A program made the translations under genes and the position numbers. DNA of 64,000 nt from an uncultured Selenomonadales bacterium. GTDB lineage: Bacteria; Bacillota; Negativicutes; Selenomonadales; Selenomonadaceae. Position 1 is the first letter of the stretch, and each line of letters opens with the position of its first letter. Shown here one piece after another: positions 1 through 8,590 of this stretch. Under the pieces are notes generated by a model that searched no databases, had not been told where the DNA came from, and saw only the letters and a list, made by a program, of their open reading frames with translations. The stretch lies in the NCBI GenBank assembly GCA_947304355.1, contig CAMZAX010000009.1, forward strand, positions 1 through 64,000, in the 5' to 3' direction.

Positions 1-87
1 TTTTTACTCGCTGCTTCTGTTATTCACTTTTAATTTACCAACAGCCCCTAGTATTCTTAAAAAAATACTCGACAGGAGATGAGTTAA

Positions 88-1239
88 ATGGATGAACGCA
101 GGGAAAATATCCGATACTGCGCGTTGTTGGGCGTGCATACAATGATGCTTTGCCCCGCGATTAATTTCGTCGCGCCGTATCTTTCCGCCGCGCAGGTCTC
201 AACCAAAAGCATTGGCATCCTCGTCGCGGTGAGCTGTTTGTTGGCGGTCGTCTTCCAACAGATTTTCGGGCGCATGGTCGACAGAAACCTCGTCGACGGG
301 AAAAAGCTTTTGCTGTTCATGACGGCGGTGCTGACGTTGGCGGCGTTCTCGTTGGTCTTCGTCAAGGGCGGCGGCTTGCGCGCGGTAATTTTCGGCGGAC
401 TTTACTGCCTGACGCTGATAATGATGCCGATTCTGTATTCGTTCAGCTTTTTTTACGAGAACAAAGGCATATCGGTCAATTACGGCGTGGCGCGCGGTTG
501 CGGCTCGATGAGTTACGCGGCGTGCTCGATAGTGCTCGGCTTCCTCGTGGCGGAGTTGGGCACCGGCGTCGTCCCCGTGACTTACGGACTTTTGGGCGCG
601 GCACTGTTCGCGATATTGCTGTCAATGCCGACGCTTAAAGGCACCGCGTCCGCTTCCGCGTCGCCGACGCAAAGTCGTTCGCTCCAATTAAGCAAGTTCC
701 CCGCGTTCAGATTAATGCTTATCGGCTTGAGCCTCGTCATGCTGTTTCACAACATGCTGATGACGTATTTCATTTACGCGATAGAATACGTGGGCGGCGA
801 CAGTTCCAACCTCGGAATCGCGTTGGGGCTCGCGGCGGTGCTGGAAATCCCGGTGCTGTTCCTCTACACGCGAATCAAAGGCAACACCGCGTCGAAATAT
901 TTCCTTACGGCGTCGGGCGTGTTCTTCTTCGTGAAGGCGGCTCTGTTCGTCGTCGCGCAGTCGGTCACAATGATTTACCTGATTCAGTGCCTGCAGATTG
1001 TGTCATACGGCTTGATGGCGGCGGCGCGCGTTTACTACGTCGACGAAACTGTCGGCAAAAAATACGAGACGACGGGTCAAGCATACATGTCGGCGACGGA
1101 GAATGTCGGCATTGTCTTCGGCAGCATAATCGGCGGCTTTCTTATGCACAGCTTCGGCGTCGGCGCGTTGCTGTGGGGCGGAGCGGTCGCCAGCCTCGTC
1201 GGAATGATTTGCATGATTAAATCCATGCGCGATTCGTAA
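88..1239 (+). CDS. MFS transporter, 12-TM-like
   Basis: A 383-residue, strongly hydrophobic protein with repeated membrane helices and short charged loops, typical of the major facilitator superfamily. It most resembles the sugar/nucleoside proton-symporter-like branch (MFS_1_like), but the substrate cannot be told from sequence. A loop rich in Ser/Ala around residues 188-200 probably separates the two six-helix halves. The ATG is preceded by a good SD (AGGAG). It is transcribed alone and converges on the YitT gene across a shared terminator. Superfamily call is firm; function is open. Confidence 0.8.
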   Translation: MDERRENIRYCALLGVHTMMLCPAINFVAPYLSAAQVSTKSIGILVAVSCLLAVVFQQIFGRMVDRNLVDGKKLLLFMTAVLTLAAFSLVFVKGGGLRAVIFGGLYCLTLIMMPILYSFSFFYENKGISVNYGVARGCGSMSYAACSIVLGFLVAELGTGVVPVTYGLLGAALFAILLSMPTLKGTASASASPTQSRSLQLSKFPAFRLMLIGLSLVMLFHNMLMTYFIYAIEYVGGDSSNLGIALGLAAVLEIPVLFLYTRIKGNTASKYFLTASGVFFFVKAALFVVAQSVTMIYLIQCLQIVSYGLMAAARVYYVDETVGKKYETTGQAYMSATENVGIVFGSIIGGFLMHSFGVGALLWGGAVASLVGMICMIKSMRDS

Positions 1240-1251
1240 AACGCACGGCGC

Positions 1252-1295
1252 AAAAAAAAATCCCCGTCACTCGCGCGGAGCGGAGGGATTTTTTT
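1252..1295. terminator. Bidirectional intrinsic terminator
   Basis: An A-run followed by TCCC, a GC-rich centre, then GGGA and a T-run lies between the converging MFS and YitT genes. It can terminate both strands. Confidence 0.75.
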
Positions 1296-1296
1296 G

Positions 1297-2163
1297 TCAG
1301 TGCCCGGATTTTTTGAAACGCCCGCCCACAATGTCGTTGACGGGATAAATCGTAATGAACGCGTGGTCGTCCATGCCGTGAACGATTTGCTTAAGTTTGT
1401 CGACTTCAAGGCGCGTGACGACGCAGTAAAGAATTTCCTTGCTTTGCCGTGTGTAGCCGCCTTCGCCGTGCAGGAGCGTGACGCCGCGCCCAAGTTTAAC
1501 GTTCAGCTCGTCAGTCAACTCGTAAGGAATGTTCGACACAATCATCACCGCGTACATTTCGTCGAGACCTTTGATAACAACGTCAATCATTTTGGAAATC
1601 ACGAAGTACGCGAACAGCGAATACATCGCCTTGTCCCAGCCGAACAGCAAGCCCGCGCCGCTCAATATGAACAGGTTGATAAACATGACTACTTCGCCGA
1701 CAGACCAAATGGTTTTCTTGTCGACGATAATCGCGACAATCTCGGTGCCGTCAAGTGAGCCGCCCGCCCGCATAATCAGCCCGACGCCCAAGCCGTCAAT
1801 TATCCCGCCGAAAATCGCCGCAAGGAACGGATCGTTCGTGACCTTCGGGTATTCGCCGACGACTTCAGACCAAATGCTCAGGAAGATTATCGCCACAACC
1901 GTCGCGACGACGAAATCTTTGCCGATTTGCTTGTACGCCAGCCACAGGAACGGAATATTGAACGCTATCAGAAACGTGCCAAGCGGCAAGCCCGTGACGT
2001 ATTGCGCCATAATCGACAAGCCGACAACGCCGCCGTCAATGACCTCGTTCGGGATTAAAAACAGTTCCAAGCCCAGTGCCGCGATTACCGCGCCTATGCA
2101 AAGCTGAATGTATTTCCTTACGTAATCGGAAATGCTACTGCGCGGCATTTTTTTATCAGCCAA
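1297..2163 (-). CDS. YitT family membrane protein (DUF161 + DUF2179)
   Basis: About 288 residues. The N-terminal two-thirds holds five to six hydrophobic helices with family landmarks such as PNEVIDGGVVGLS and GGSLDGTEI. The C-terminal soluble domain (roughly residues 200-285) matches DUF2179, including an RGVTLLHGEGGY segment. Family members are inner-membrane proteins of unsettled transport role. A TTG start at 2163 is chosen because GAGGTGA lies seven bases upstream; an in-frame GTG nine bases earlier overlaps that SD. Confidence 0.85.
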   Translation of the reverse strand: MADKKMPRSSISDYVRKYIQLCIGAVIAALGLELFLIPNEVIDGGVVGLSIMAQYVTGLPLGTFLIAFNIPFLWLAYKQIGKDFVVATVVAIIFLSIWSEVVGEYPKVTNDPFLAAIFGGIIDGLGVGLIMRAGGSLDGTEIVAIIVDKKTIWSVGEVVMFINLFILSGAGLLFGWDKAMYSLFAYFVISKMIDVVIKGLDEMYAVMIVSNIPYELTDELNVKLGRGVTLLHGEGGYTRQSKEILYCVVTRLEVDKLKQIVHGMDDHAFITIYPVNDIVGGRFKKSGH

Positions 2164-2289
2164 TGTTATCACCTCGCCACGATTATAAAGTACTTGTCAA
2201 CTTCGCGCAACGAAATTTCTTTGCAACGCAGGATTTTTGCGCGTCACGGCAAATAACTTTTTCACAACTTCAAGTGAGGAGGATCCGGG

Positions 2290-3378
2290 ATGCTTAAATC
2301 TTACGACGTAACGGAATTGCGCGCCGGCATGATGGTCGGGCGTGCCGTCAAGGATTTGGACGGCAAGACTCTTATTCAAGAGAACGTTCGGCTCACAAGC
2401 GAACTTTTGGACAGCCTGCGCGGCAAAAATGTTTTCTCGGTCTATATAGACGTGACGCCCGAAGATTATTCGCCGACGGCCGCCGCTGAGGAACATTTGC
2501 TCGACCACGAATATCTCAACTGCTACAACACTTGCTTCAACGCCACGCAAAATCTTTACTACGGCTTCGCAAATACCGGCAAGCTCGACAAGAACGGATT
2601 GGCAGAACTCCTGCGCGCCGATAACGTAACGGAGCTTTGCGGCGACGGTGCCAAGGCCGTCACGCAAATTCACAACATGAAACGCACCGGCGACTACGTT
2701 ATCCACCACGCGCTAAACGTCGGAATACTGGCGGGCATCATGGCGCAATGGGTCGGTTATCGTCACGCGCAGGTTGGCGAATTGCTTATGGCGGGGCTTT
2801 TAAGCGAAGTCGGCAAAATGAAAGTTCCCAAGGCGATTCTCAACAAGACCGGCAAGCTTGACCCCGAAGAGTTCGCCGAAGTCCAAAAGCACGTCGTTTA
2901 CGGCTACGCCATGCTGAAAGAATCGCCGTTGCAAAATCTCAAATCCGTATTGCTCGGCGTCCTGCACCACCACGAACGTTGCGACGGTTCAGGCTATCCT
3001 TCCAAGCTCAAGGGCGACAAAATCAGCGACTTCGGCAAGATTATCGCCATCCTCGACATCTACGACGCAATGGCAACCAATCGCTCCTACGCCAAGCGCA
3101 ATTCGCCCTTCGACATCATAAAAGTCCTTTACGGCGACGTGCTTGCCGGCAAGCTCGATACGCGCTTCGGGATAGCCTTCATGAAAAAACTTTTGCAGGC
3201 GATTAACGGCAGTTGGGTCGGCTTAAGCGACGGACAACGCGCCAAAATCGTTTACCTCGACGACTCGCGGGTTACGTCCCTGCCCGTCGTGCAGACGACC
3301 AAGGACGAATTCATTGATTTGAATCGCCGCCACGATTTGAAGGTCGACGCCTTGCTTACCGCGCAGGAGGCAAGTTAA
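2290..3378 (+). CDS. HD-GYP domain protein with a substituted HD motif
   Basis: 362 residues. The N-terminal ~80 residues look like the region that precedes many HD-GYP domains. Residues ~125-300 align with HD-GYP cyclic-di-GMP phosphodiesterases: ILNKTGKLDPEEF, H201, a HHH at 226-228 and GSGYP at 233-237 are all present. The family-defining His-Asp pair, normally LLHDIGK, is replaced by Ser172-Glu173 (LLSEVGK). Loss of these metal ligands suggests a non-catalytic, ligand-binding or scaffold role, or altered metal chemistry. The ATG follows a strong GGAGGA. A terminator separates it from uvrB. Confidence 0.8.
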   Translation: MLKSYDVTELRAGMMVGRAVKDLDGKTLIQENVRLTSELLDSLRGKNVFSVYIDVTPEDYSPTAAAEEHLLDHEYLNCYNTCFNATQNLYYGFANTGKLDKNGLAELLRADNVTELCGDGAKAVTQIHNMKRTGDYVIHHALNVGILAGIMAQWVGYRHAQVGELLMAGLLSEVGKMKVPKAILNKTGKLDPEEFAEVQKHVVYGYAMLKESPLQNLKSVLLGVLHHHERCDGSGYPSKLKGDKISDFGKIIAILDIYDAMATNRSYAKRNSPFDIIKVLYGDVLAGKLDTRFGIAFMKKLLQAINGSWVGLSDGQRAKIVYLDDSRVTSLPVVQTTKDEFIDLNRRHDLKVDALLTAQEAS

Positions 3379-3398
3379 TCTAACACGAATACTATAAA

Positions 3399-3426
3399 CC
3401 CTCGGCTGCGGTCGGGGGATTTTTTT
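3399..3426 (+). terminator. Intrinsic terminator after HD-GYP gene
   Basis: An eight-base-pair stem (CCCTCGGC / GTCGGGGG, with wobble pairs) and a four-base loop, followed by a T-run at 3420-3426, between the HD-GYP stop and the uvrB start. Confidence 0.8.
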
Positions 3427-3442
3427 CAACCGGGAGTCAGCC

Positions 3443-5422
3443 ATGAAAAAATTTAAAGTCGTTTCAACGTTCCAACCGACGGGCGATCAGCCGCAAGCCA
3501 TTGAATCGCTCGCCGAAGGGCTCGACGCGGGCTTGAAGTCTCAAGTTCTGCTCGGCGCGACGGGCACCGGCAAGACATTCACCATTGCAAAGGTTATCGA
3601 ACGCGTTCAAATGCCCACGCTCGTTATCGCGCACAACAAAACCTTAGCCGCGCAGCTCGCCGCCGAATTCAAAAGCTTTTTCCCCGATAATTACGTCGGC
3701 TACTTCGTCAGCTACTACGATTATTATCAGCCCGAAGCGTACATCGCCGCGACGGACACGTATATCGAAAAGGACGCCGCCATCAACGACGAGATTGACC
3801 AGATGCGCCATTCCGCCACGTGCAGTCTTTTTGAGCGGCGCGACGTGATTATCGTGGCAAGCGTCTCGTGCATTTACGGGCTCGGCTCACCAGAAAATTA
3901 TTCCAAAATGCTTTTGCACGTCAAGGTCGGGCAAGTCATTCCGCGTGAAAAAATTCTTCGCCGCCTTATTGAAATTCGTTACAACCGCAACGACGTTATC
4001 ATTGAGCGCGGTAACTTTCGCGTGCGCGGCGACGTTATCGAAGTCACGCCGGCGGGTTACAACGGACGGGCGTTGCGCATTGAACTTTTCGGCGACGAGG
4101 TCGATAAGATTTCCGAATTTGAGATTTTGACGGGCAAGCTTATCGGGCGACGCGACGAAGTTTTTATCTTCCCGGCTTCGCATTACGTCACCGACGTCGA
4201 CGACTTGGAGCGCGCCGAAAAAAATATTCGCGACGAACTTGCCGCGCAGGTCGAAATGTTCACCGCGCAGGGCAAGCTGATTGAGGCGCAACGAATCGAA
4301 CAACGCACGCGCTTCGATTTGGAGATGATTCGCGAAATGGGCTTTTGTTCCGGCATAGAAAATTATTCGCGGCACTTGACGGGACGCCGCGCCGGAGAGC
4401 CGCCCTTCACGCTGATTGATTACTTCCCCGAAAAATTTTTGACGGTTGTCGACGAATCGCATGTGACGTTGCCGCAACTGCGCGCCATGTACGCGGGCGA
4501 CCAGTCGCGGAAAAATTCGCTGATTGAAAACGGTTTCCGCCTGCCCAGTGCCCGCGACAACCGCCCGCTGACTTTCGACGAGTTCAACGAGAAAATCGCG
4601 CAGATAATTTGCGTGAGCGCGACGCCCGCCGAATACGAGCTGAGCGAATCGCAAAACACCGTCGAACAAATCATCCGCCCGACGGGACTGCTTGACCCCG
4701 TTGTCGAAGTGCGCCCGATTGAAAATCAAATCGACGACTTAATCGCGGAAATAAACTTGCGCGTCGCGGCAAAGGAACGCGTTCTAATCACGACGCTGAC
4801 AAAAAAATTCGCCGAGGAGCTGACTGACTACCTGGCGGGCGTGAAAATTCGCGTGAAGTATTTGCATTCGGACGTTGTGACGCTTGAACGCGCGGAAATC
4901 ATTCACGACTTGCGGGCGGGCGCGTTCGACGTGCTTGTAGGCATAAATTTGTTGCGCGAAGGCTTGGACATGCCGGAAGTGTCGCTGATTGCGATACTCG
5001 ACGCGGACAAGGAAGGCTTCCTGCGTTCGGACACGTCGCTGATTCAAACGATAGGGCGTGCGGCGCGAAACGTTCACGGCAAAGTTATTTTGTACGCGGA
5101 CAGAGTGACGGACTCAATGCGGCGCGCCATGGACGAAACTGCGCGGCGGCGGTCGATTCAGCAGGATTATAACGCGCGCTTTCACGTGACGCCGAGGACG
5201 ATTGAAAAGCCGATTGCTCCGCTGATTGAGTTGCCGCTGAAGAAAGGGACAAGGGACAAGGGACAAGGAACAAGAGATTTGCTGAAAAAGTTGTCGCCCG
5301 CGCAGAAACGCAACCTTGTCAAAAGCTTGACGGCTGAAATGCGCGAGGCTTCACGTGCCTTGGAATTTGAACGCGCCGCCGAGCTGCGTGACATCATCTT
5401 GAAATTGGAAGAGCACCTATGA
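3443..5422 (+). CDS. uvrB: UvrABC excinuclease subunit B
   Basis: 659 residues, the usual UvrB length. It is the damage-verifying helicase of nucleotide excision repair, working with UvrA and UvrC in the cytoplasm. Visible features are Walker A GATGTGKT (~39-46), the beta-hairpin [11 protein letters not shown] (~92-102), the helicase motifs [10 protein letters not shown] and IGRAARN, and a C-terminal UVR motif (~625-657) that binds UvrC. Oddity: residues ~602-613 ([11 protein letters not shown]) are encoded by a GGGACAA tandem repeat inserted in the linker before the UVR motif. The ATG has a GGGAG SD. Confidence 0.98.
   Translation: MKKFKVVSTFQPTGDQPQAIESLAEGLDAGLKSQVLLGATGTGKTFTIAKVIERVQMPTLVIAHNKTLAAQLAAEFKSFFPDNYVGYFVSYYDYYQPEAYIAATDTYIEKDAAINDEIDQMRHSATCSLFERRDVIIVASVSCIYGLGSPENYSKMLLHVKVGQVIPREKILRRLIEIRYNRNDVIIERGNFRVRGDVIEVTPAGYNGRALRIELFGDEVDKISEFEILTGKLIGRRDEVFIFPASHYVTDVDDLERAEKNIRDELAAQVEMFTAQGKLIEAQRIEQRTRFDLEMIREMGFCSGIENYSRHLTGRRAGEPPFTLIDYFPEKFLTVVDESHVTLPQLRAMYAGDQSRKNSLIENGFRLPSARDNRPLTFDEFNEKIAQIICVSATPAEYELSESQNTVEQIIRPTGLLDPVVEVRPIENQIDDLIAEINLRVAAKERVLITTLTKKFAEELTDYLAGVKIRVKYLHSDVVTLERAEIIHDLRAGAFDVLVGINLLREGLDMPEVSLIAILDADKEGFLRSDTSLIQTIGRAARNVHGKVILYADRVTDSMRRAMDETARRRSIQQDYNARFHVTPRTIEKPIAPLIELPLKKGTRDKGQGTRDLLKKLSPAQKRNLVKSLTAEMREASRALEFERAAELRDIILKLEEHL
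5246..5273 (+). repeat. GGGACAA heptamer array inside uvrB
   Basis: Four consecutive seven-base units (three GGGACAA, one GGAACAA). The reading frame of uvrB stays open through it, adding a Gly/Thr/Arg/Asp/Lys-rich stretch. The same unit recurs at 37220, 39398, 55995 and 59100. Confidence 0.9.
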
Positions 5423-5429
5423 AAACCAA

Positions 5430-5458
5430 AAGCCCCGACGCATCGTCGAGGCTTTTTT
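5430..5458. terminator. Bidirectional terminator uvrB / glycosyltransferase
   Basis: Stem AAGCCCCGACG / CGTCGAGGCTT with a three-base loop, flanked by an A-rich stretch on one side and a T-run on the other. It lies between the converging uvrB and glycosyltransferase genes. Confidence 0.85.
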
Positions 5459-5467
5459 GTTGCCGAA

Positions 5468-6322
5468 TCACTCTATCGATTTCAATTCAAGGAAAAAGCC
5501 GAATTCGTCTTTCAATGCCGCTTTGGTGATGTCTGCAGTGGTAAAGGGCGATTCTTTCGGAGTACTAATTTTCCCGCTGCCCGTTTTTATCCAATTATAC
5601 AATGACAAATTGTGTCTGTAATAAAGGAACGCCGCTGTAGAAGTATTTTGCCTGAACATTTTATCGGAAAATTTAACGCCGTGCTTTTCGAGGAATTTTT
5701 GCAAATACGTTTTAAACTCATCGTGTCTGAAACTGTAAACGCTGAGAAACGGCAATGTTTTTGCAAACGAGGACTTTAATATCAACGACATAAATGCGCT
5801 TTTGCAGCCGATTTCATTAAAAGTGCTGTGATACCTGTAAAGCTCACCATTGACGTATTTGTATCCGTTACAATATCCGTACGCCAAAACGTTTTCACAG
5901 TCGCTGACCTTGTCTTGAGTGTCCGCCACGGCGTCCTTGTATACGAAATCGTCGAAATCCATTCGCGTTTGTATGACGTAATCATATTCGTCAAAGGCGG
6001 CTTTGAGCAAGTCTTTCAGTCCGCTTTTCGCGTACATATTCGACGTATCGACAGCTTTAACGAATTCAATCGGCAACTTAGTGGAAGCCTTCAGCGTCGA
6101 AAAAATAAACTCGTACTTTTCATCGGAAAAGAATTTTTCGTTTGCAACGAAAACGACTTCAAAATTTTTGTTCGTCTGATTGTTAAGAGATGCCATCGCG
6201 TTTTTGGCAAGGATCAACTGTTTCGACAGAAAATCCACGTCGAAAACATCATGCGGATAATCAGGAAATTGCTTGGGAAAAAATCTTATTATCACGAAAT
6301 GTTTTATCTTACAATCATCCAT
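5468..6322 (-). CDS. Glycosyltransferase, rhamnosyltransferase-like
   Basis: 284 residues from the ATG at 6322, preceded by AAAGGTG; the open frame extends further upstream but has no SD there. The protein begins with a short beta-strand (KHFVIIRFFP), followed by a helix and NNQTNKNFEVVFVAN. It has an acidic metal-binding-like segment (TRMDFDDFVYKDAV) where family members carry a DxD-type motif. This pattern fits the putative rhamnosyltransferase family (PF11316-like), acting on surface polysaccharide. No other polysaccharide genes adjoin it, so the acceptor is unknown. It is lower in GC than its neighbours, which hints at horizontal acquisition. Confidence 0.6.
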   Translation of the reverse strand: MDDCKIKHFVIIRFFPKQFPDYPHDVFDVDFLSKQLILAKNAMASLNNQTNKNFEVVFVANEKFFSDEKYEFIFSTLKASTKLPIEFVKAVDTSNMYAKSGLKDLLKAAFDEYDYVIQTRMDFDDFVYKDAVADTQDKVSDCENVLAYGYCNGYKYVNGELYRYHSTFNEIGCKSAFMSLILKSSFAKTLPFLSVYSFRHDEFKTYLQKFLEKHGVKFSDKMFRQNTSTAAFLYYRHNLSLYNWIKTGSGKISTPKESPFTTADITKAALKDEFGFFLELKSIE

Positions 6323-6458
6323 GCACAACACACCTTTAAATAAGTTTTTTGTATTATACCCCCCAATAATTCGTTTGTCAACATATTTGTAAAGATATTT
6401 TGAGCTGCTCGGAAAATTTTCTTTGTGAGGAATTGACAAGCTGTGATATGTTATTTGC

Positions 6459-7586
6459 ATGAAATTTTTTAACATGAAGACCCGCGAAGGTTACGGACAA
6501 TTCGTCAGCTTTGCGGGCATTTGCGTAAACATTTTGCTCAGCGGCGTCAAGTTGGCGGTCGCGCTGATAAGCGGTTCGATTTCGATTCTTGCCGACGCCT
6601 TCAACAATCTGTCCGACGCCTGCACGTCCGCGATTATGTTGGCGGGCTTCAAGATAGCGGCGAAACCTGCCGACGAGGAACACCCCTTCGGGCACGGGCG
6701 CGCCGAATATCTTGCAGGGCTGTTCATTGCGGCGGGCATGATTTTCGCCGGCGGAAAACTTCTCTGGATGTCCGTCGAACAAATCCTTACGCCCGAAGAG
6801 CTCAATACCAGCATGGTTACGATTTTCGTACTTGGCTGTTCGGTCGCGGCGAAAATCTTCTTGGGGCTGTTTTATCGTCACGCGGCGCGCAAAATTCATT
6901 CGGAGGCGATTAACGCGGCGGCTGTCGACAGCTTCACCGACTGCCTTGCCACGAGCGTCGTATTGATTTCCGTTGGCGTCTACAACGAATTCGACGTGAA
7001 CATCGACGGCGGCGCGGGCGTGTTTATATCGGCGTTCATCCTGCGTGGCGGCTTCAGTTCGCTGAAAGAAATTTCGACGCCGCTTTTGGGCGGCAGAGCC
7101 GATCCCGAATTGCTTGCCGGCATAACGAAGATCGTCACGGACGCGCCCGAAGTGTTGGGCGTCCACGACCTGATTGCTCACAGCTACGGCGCGAACAGGA
7201 TTTTCGTTTCAATGCACGTCGAAATGCCCGCGACGCTGACACTTCTTGAGGCGCATGAAGTCGTTGACAGGTTGGAACGAAAACTTCAAGCGGCGTTTCA
7301 AATTTCAGTGACGTTGCACGTCGACCCCGTTGTTGTCGGCGACGCCGCCTTTAACGAACACCGCGCCCTTGCCGAAAAAATTTTGGCGGACATTGATTCG
7401 CGGCTGTCGTTGCATGATTTCCGCGTCGTGCCGTACAAATCGGGCAGGAAATTGATTTTCGACGTTGCCGTCCCGTGGAATTTTTTAATGACTGACCGCG
7501 AACTTCGGCGGGAATTTCAGCGGCGGTTAATCAAGTTGCATTCCGACGACCGCGCCATCATTCACCTCGACCACCAATATTGCTGA
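6459..7586 (+). CDS. Cation diffusion facilitator (CDF) metal efflux protein
   Basis: 375 residues. Membrane helices fill roughly residues 12-210, followed by a cytoplasmic regulatory domain. CDF signatures are present: ADAFNNLSDA in helix 2, HPFGHGRAEYLAGL after it, and DSFTDCLAT in helix 5, which supply the Asp/His metal site. The family exports Zn, Mn, Fe or Co by proton antiport; selectivity is not predictable here. The C-terminal part (residues ~215-375) is longer than in minimal CDF proteins and may hold a second ferredoxin-like domain. No strong SD is seen before the ATG, and an alternative ATG lies 15 bases on. Confidence 0.9.
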   Translation: MKFFNMKTREGYGQFVSFAGICVNILLSGVKLAVALISGSISILADAFNNLSDACTSAIMLAGFKIAAKPADEEHPFGHGRAEYLAGLFIAAGMIFAGGKLLWMSVEQILTPEELNTSMVTIFVLGCSVAAKIFLGLFYRHAARKIHSEAINAAAVDSFTDCLATSVVLISVGVYNEFDVNIDGGAGVFISAFILRGGFSSLKEISTPLLGGRADPELLAGITKIVTDAPEVLGVHDLIAHSYGANRIFVSMHVEMPATLTLLEAHEVVDRLERKLQAAFQISVTLHVDPVVVGDAAFNEHRALAEKILADIDSRLSLHDFRVVPYKSGRKLIFDVAVPWNFLMTDRELRREFQRRLIKLHSDDRAIIHLDHQYC

Positions 7587-7609
7587 AAAATTTCCTTGTG
7601 TAAAATCTA

Positions 7610-7638
7610 TTGATATAACGGAATTGTTTTGTTATCTT
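7610..7638 (+). promoter_or_regulatory. Candidate sigma-70 promoter for the PIN/kinase module
   Basis: TTGATA at 7610-7615 and TATCTT at 7633-7638, with a 17-base spacer, about 50 bases upstream of the XRE-PIN start. It is the only good promoter seen before the four-gene unit. Confidence 0.5.
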
Positions 7639-7688
7639 ATGCGCGTTGCAAGTTCAGCACCTTGAAAGCCGAACAGGAGTGATTCAAA

Positions 7689-8576
7689 ATGCCGAATCAT
7701 ATGGCAAGGCAACGCATGATTGACAATTTTCAAGACTCGTTGCGAATCGTGCGCCATTTGATGAAATTCGGAGTGGAAGAATTCGCCGACGCAATAGGCG
7801 TGACGCGTCAAACCGTCAACAACTTGGAGAAGAAAAAATCCCGCATGTCAGCGACGCAGTTCATTGCGATTGCCGCGCTGGCAGATACTTTCTTCGCGCA
7901 AAACAAAAGGCGGTTGCCCGCGCTCAAGGCGATTGTCGACGGCGACGAAAACGACTCGGAATTTGAAACATCTTTCCGCGATGATTCGTTGCTGAAACGT
8001 TGGTTCGAGGGCTTCATTGACTTTGGCGACGACAACGACAAAAAATTTGCCGAGGACGAAGAAGATCCGCTGTGGACTTTGGCGCGCGAGTACAAAATTT
8101 TTCTTGACGCGGAGCTTTTGAAAACGGAAGACGCCGAGACCTTTGTCGACGAATTGACGACGGCTTTGGCGAGTGTACGCGAAAAAGCTGTCATGTCCTT
8201 ACGGTCGATTCAACAGCTTCAAGCCGAGGCGACGCCTAAGGAATTCGATCAAGCCATGACGTTCATTCATCAAATGCGGACGAACAAAGTTTTGAACATT
8301 CACGGCGAAGAGACTGACCCCGACTTCCGCGACACGGTTTTGATGGTTTTCCGTCGTTTCCGCAACAAGTATAATCTTTGCCTTATCACGCCCGATGAAC
8401 AGCTTGCCCGCGACGTTTTGCAACTGAACGACGACAACGGATTGGAAATTAAGGCAGGCTTCGTGGCGGCGGGCGCAGTCAAATTCTACGACGAAGAACC
8501 GCAGGCGGTCGCTGCCGAAGAGTCGGATCCCCTCACGAACCCGGAAGACTCTTTCAACGGTTGGGACGAGATTTAA
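7689..8576 (+). CDS. XRE-type HTH fused to a PIN-like domain
   Basis: 295 residues. Residues ~12-60 form a helix-turn-helix (FADAIGVTRQTVNNLEKKKSRMSATQF) like the XRE/Cro family. An acidic linker follows. Residues ~135-260 show a PIN-like core: IFLDAELL, a helix ending SIQQL, DPDFRDTVL and LCLITPDEQLA. The same core occurs at the N-terminus of the next protein. The usual catalytic Glu is apparently Gln here, so activity may be reduced. An acidic tail ends the protein. It could act as transcriptional autoregulator, antitoxin or nuclease of the module. AGGAG precedes the ATG. The next gene starts 14 bases after this stop. Confidence 0.65.
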   Translation: MPNHMARQRMIDNFQDSLRIVRHLMKFGVEEFADAIGVTRQTVNNLEKKKSRMSATQFIAIAALADTFFAQNKRRLPALKAIVDGDENDSEFETSFRDDSLLKRWFEGFIDFGDDNDKKFAEDEEDPLWTLAREYKIFLDAELLKTEDAETFVDELTTALASVREKAVMSLRSIQQLQAEATPKEFDQAMTFIHQMRTNKVLNIHGEETDPDFRDTVLMVFRRFRNKYNLCLITPDEQLARDVLQLNDDNGLEIKAGFVAAGAVKFYDEEPQAVAAEESDPLTNPEDSFNGWDEI

Positions 8577-8590
8577 GGGGGCATTCGTTC

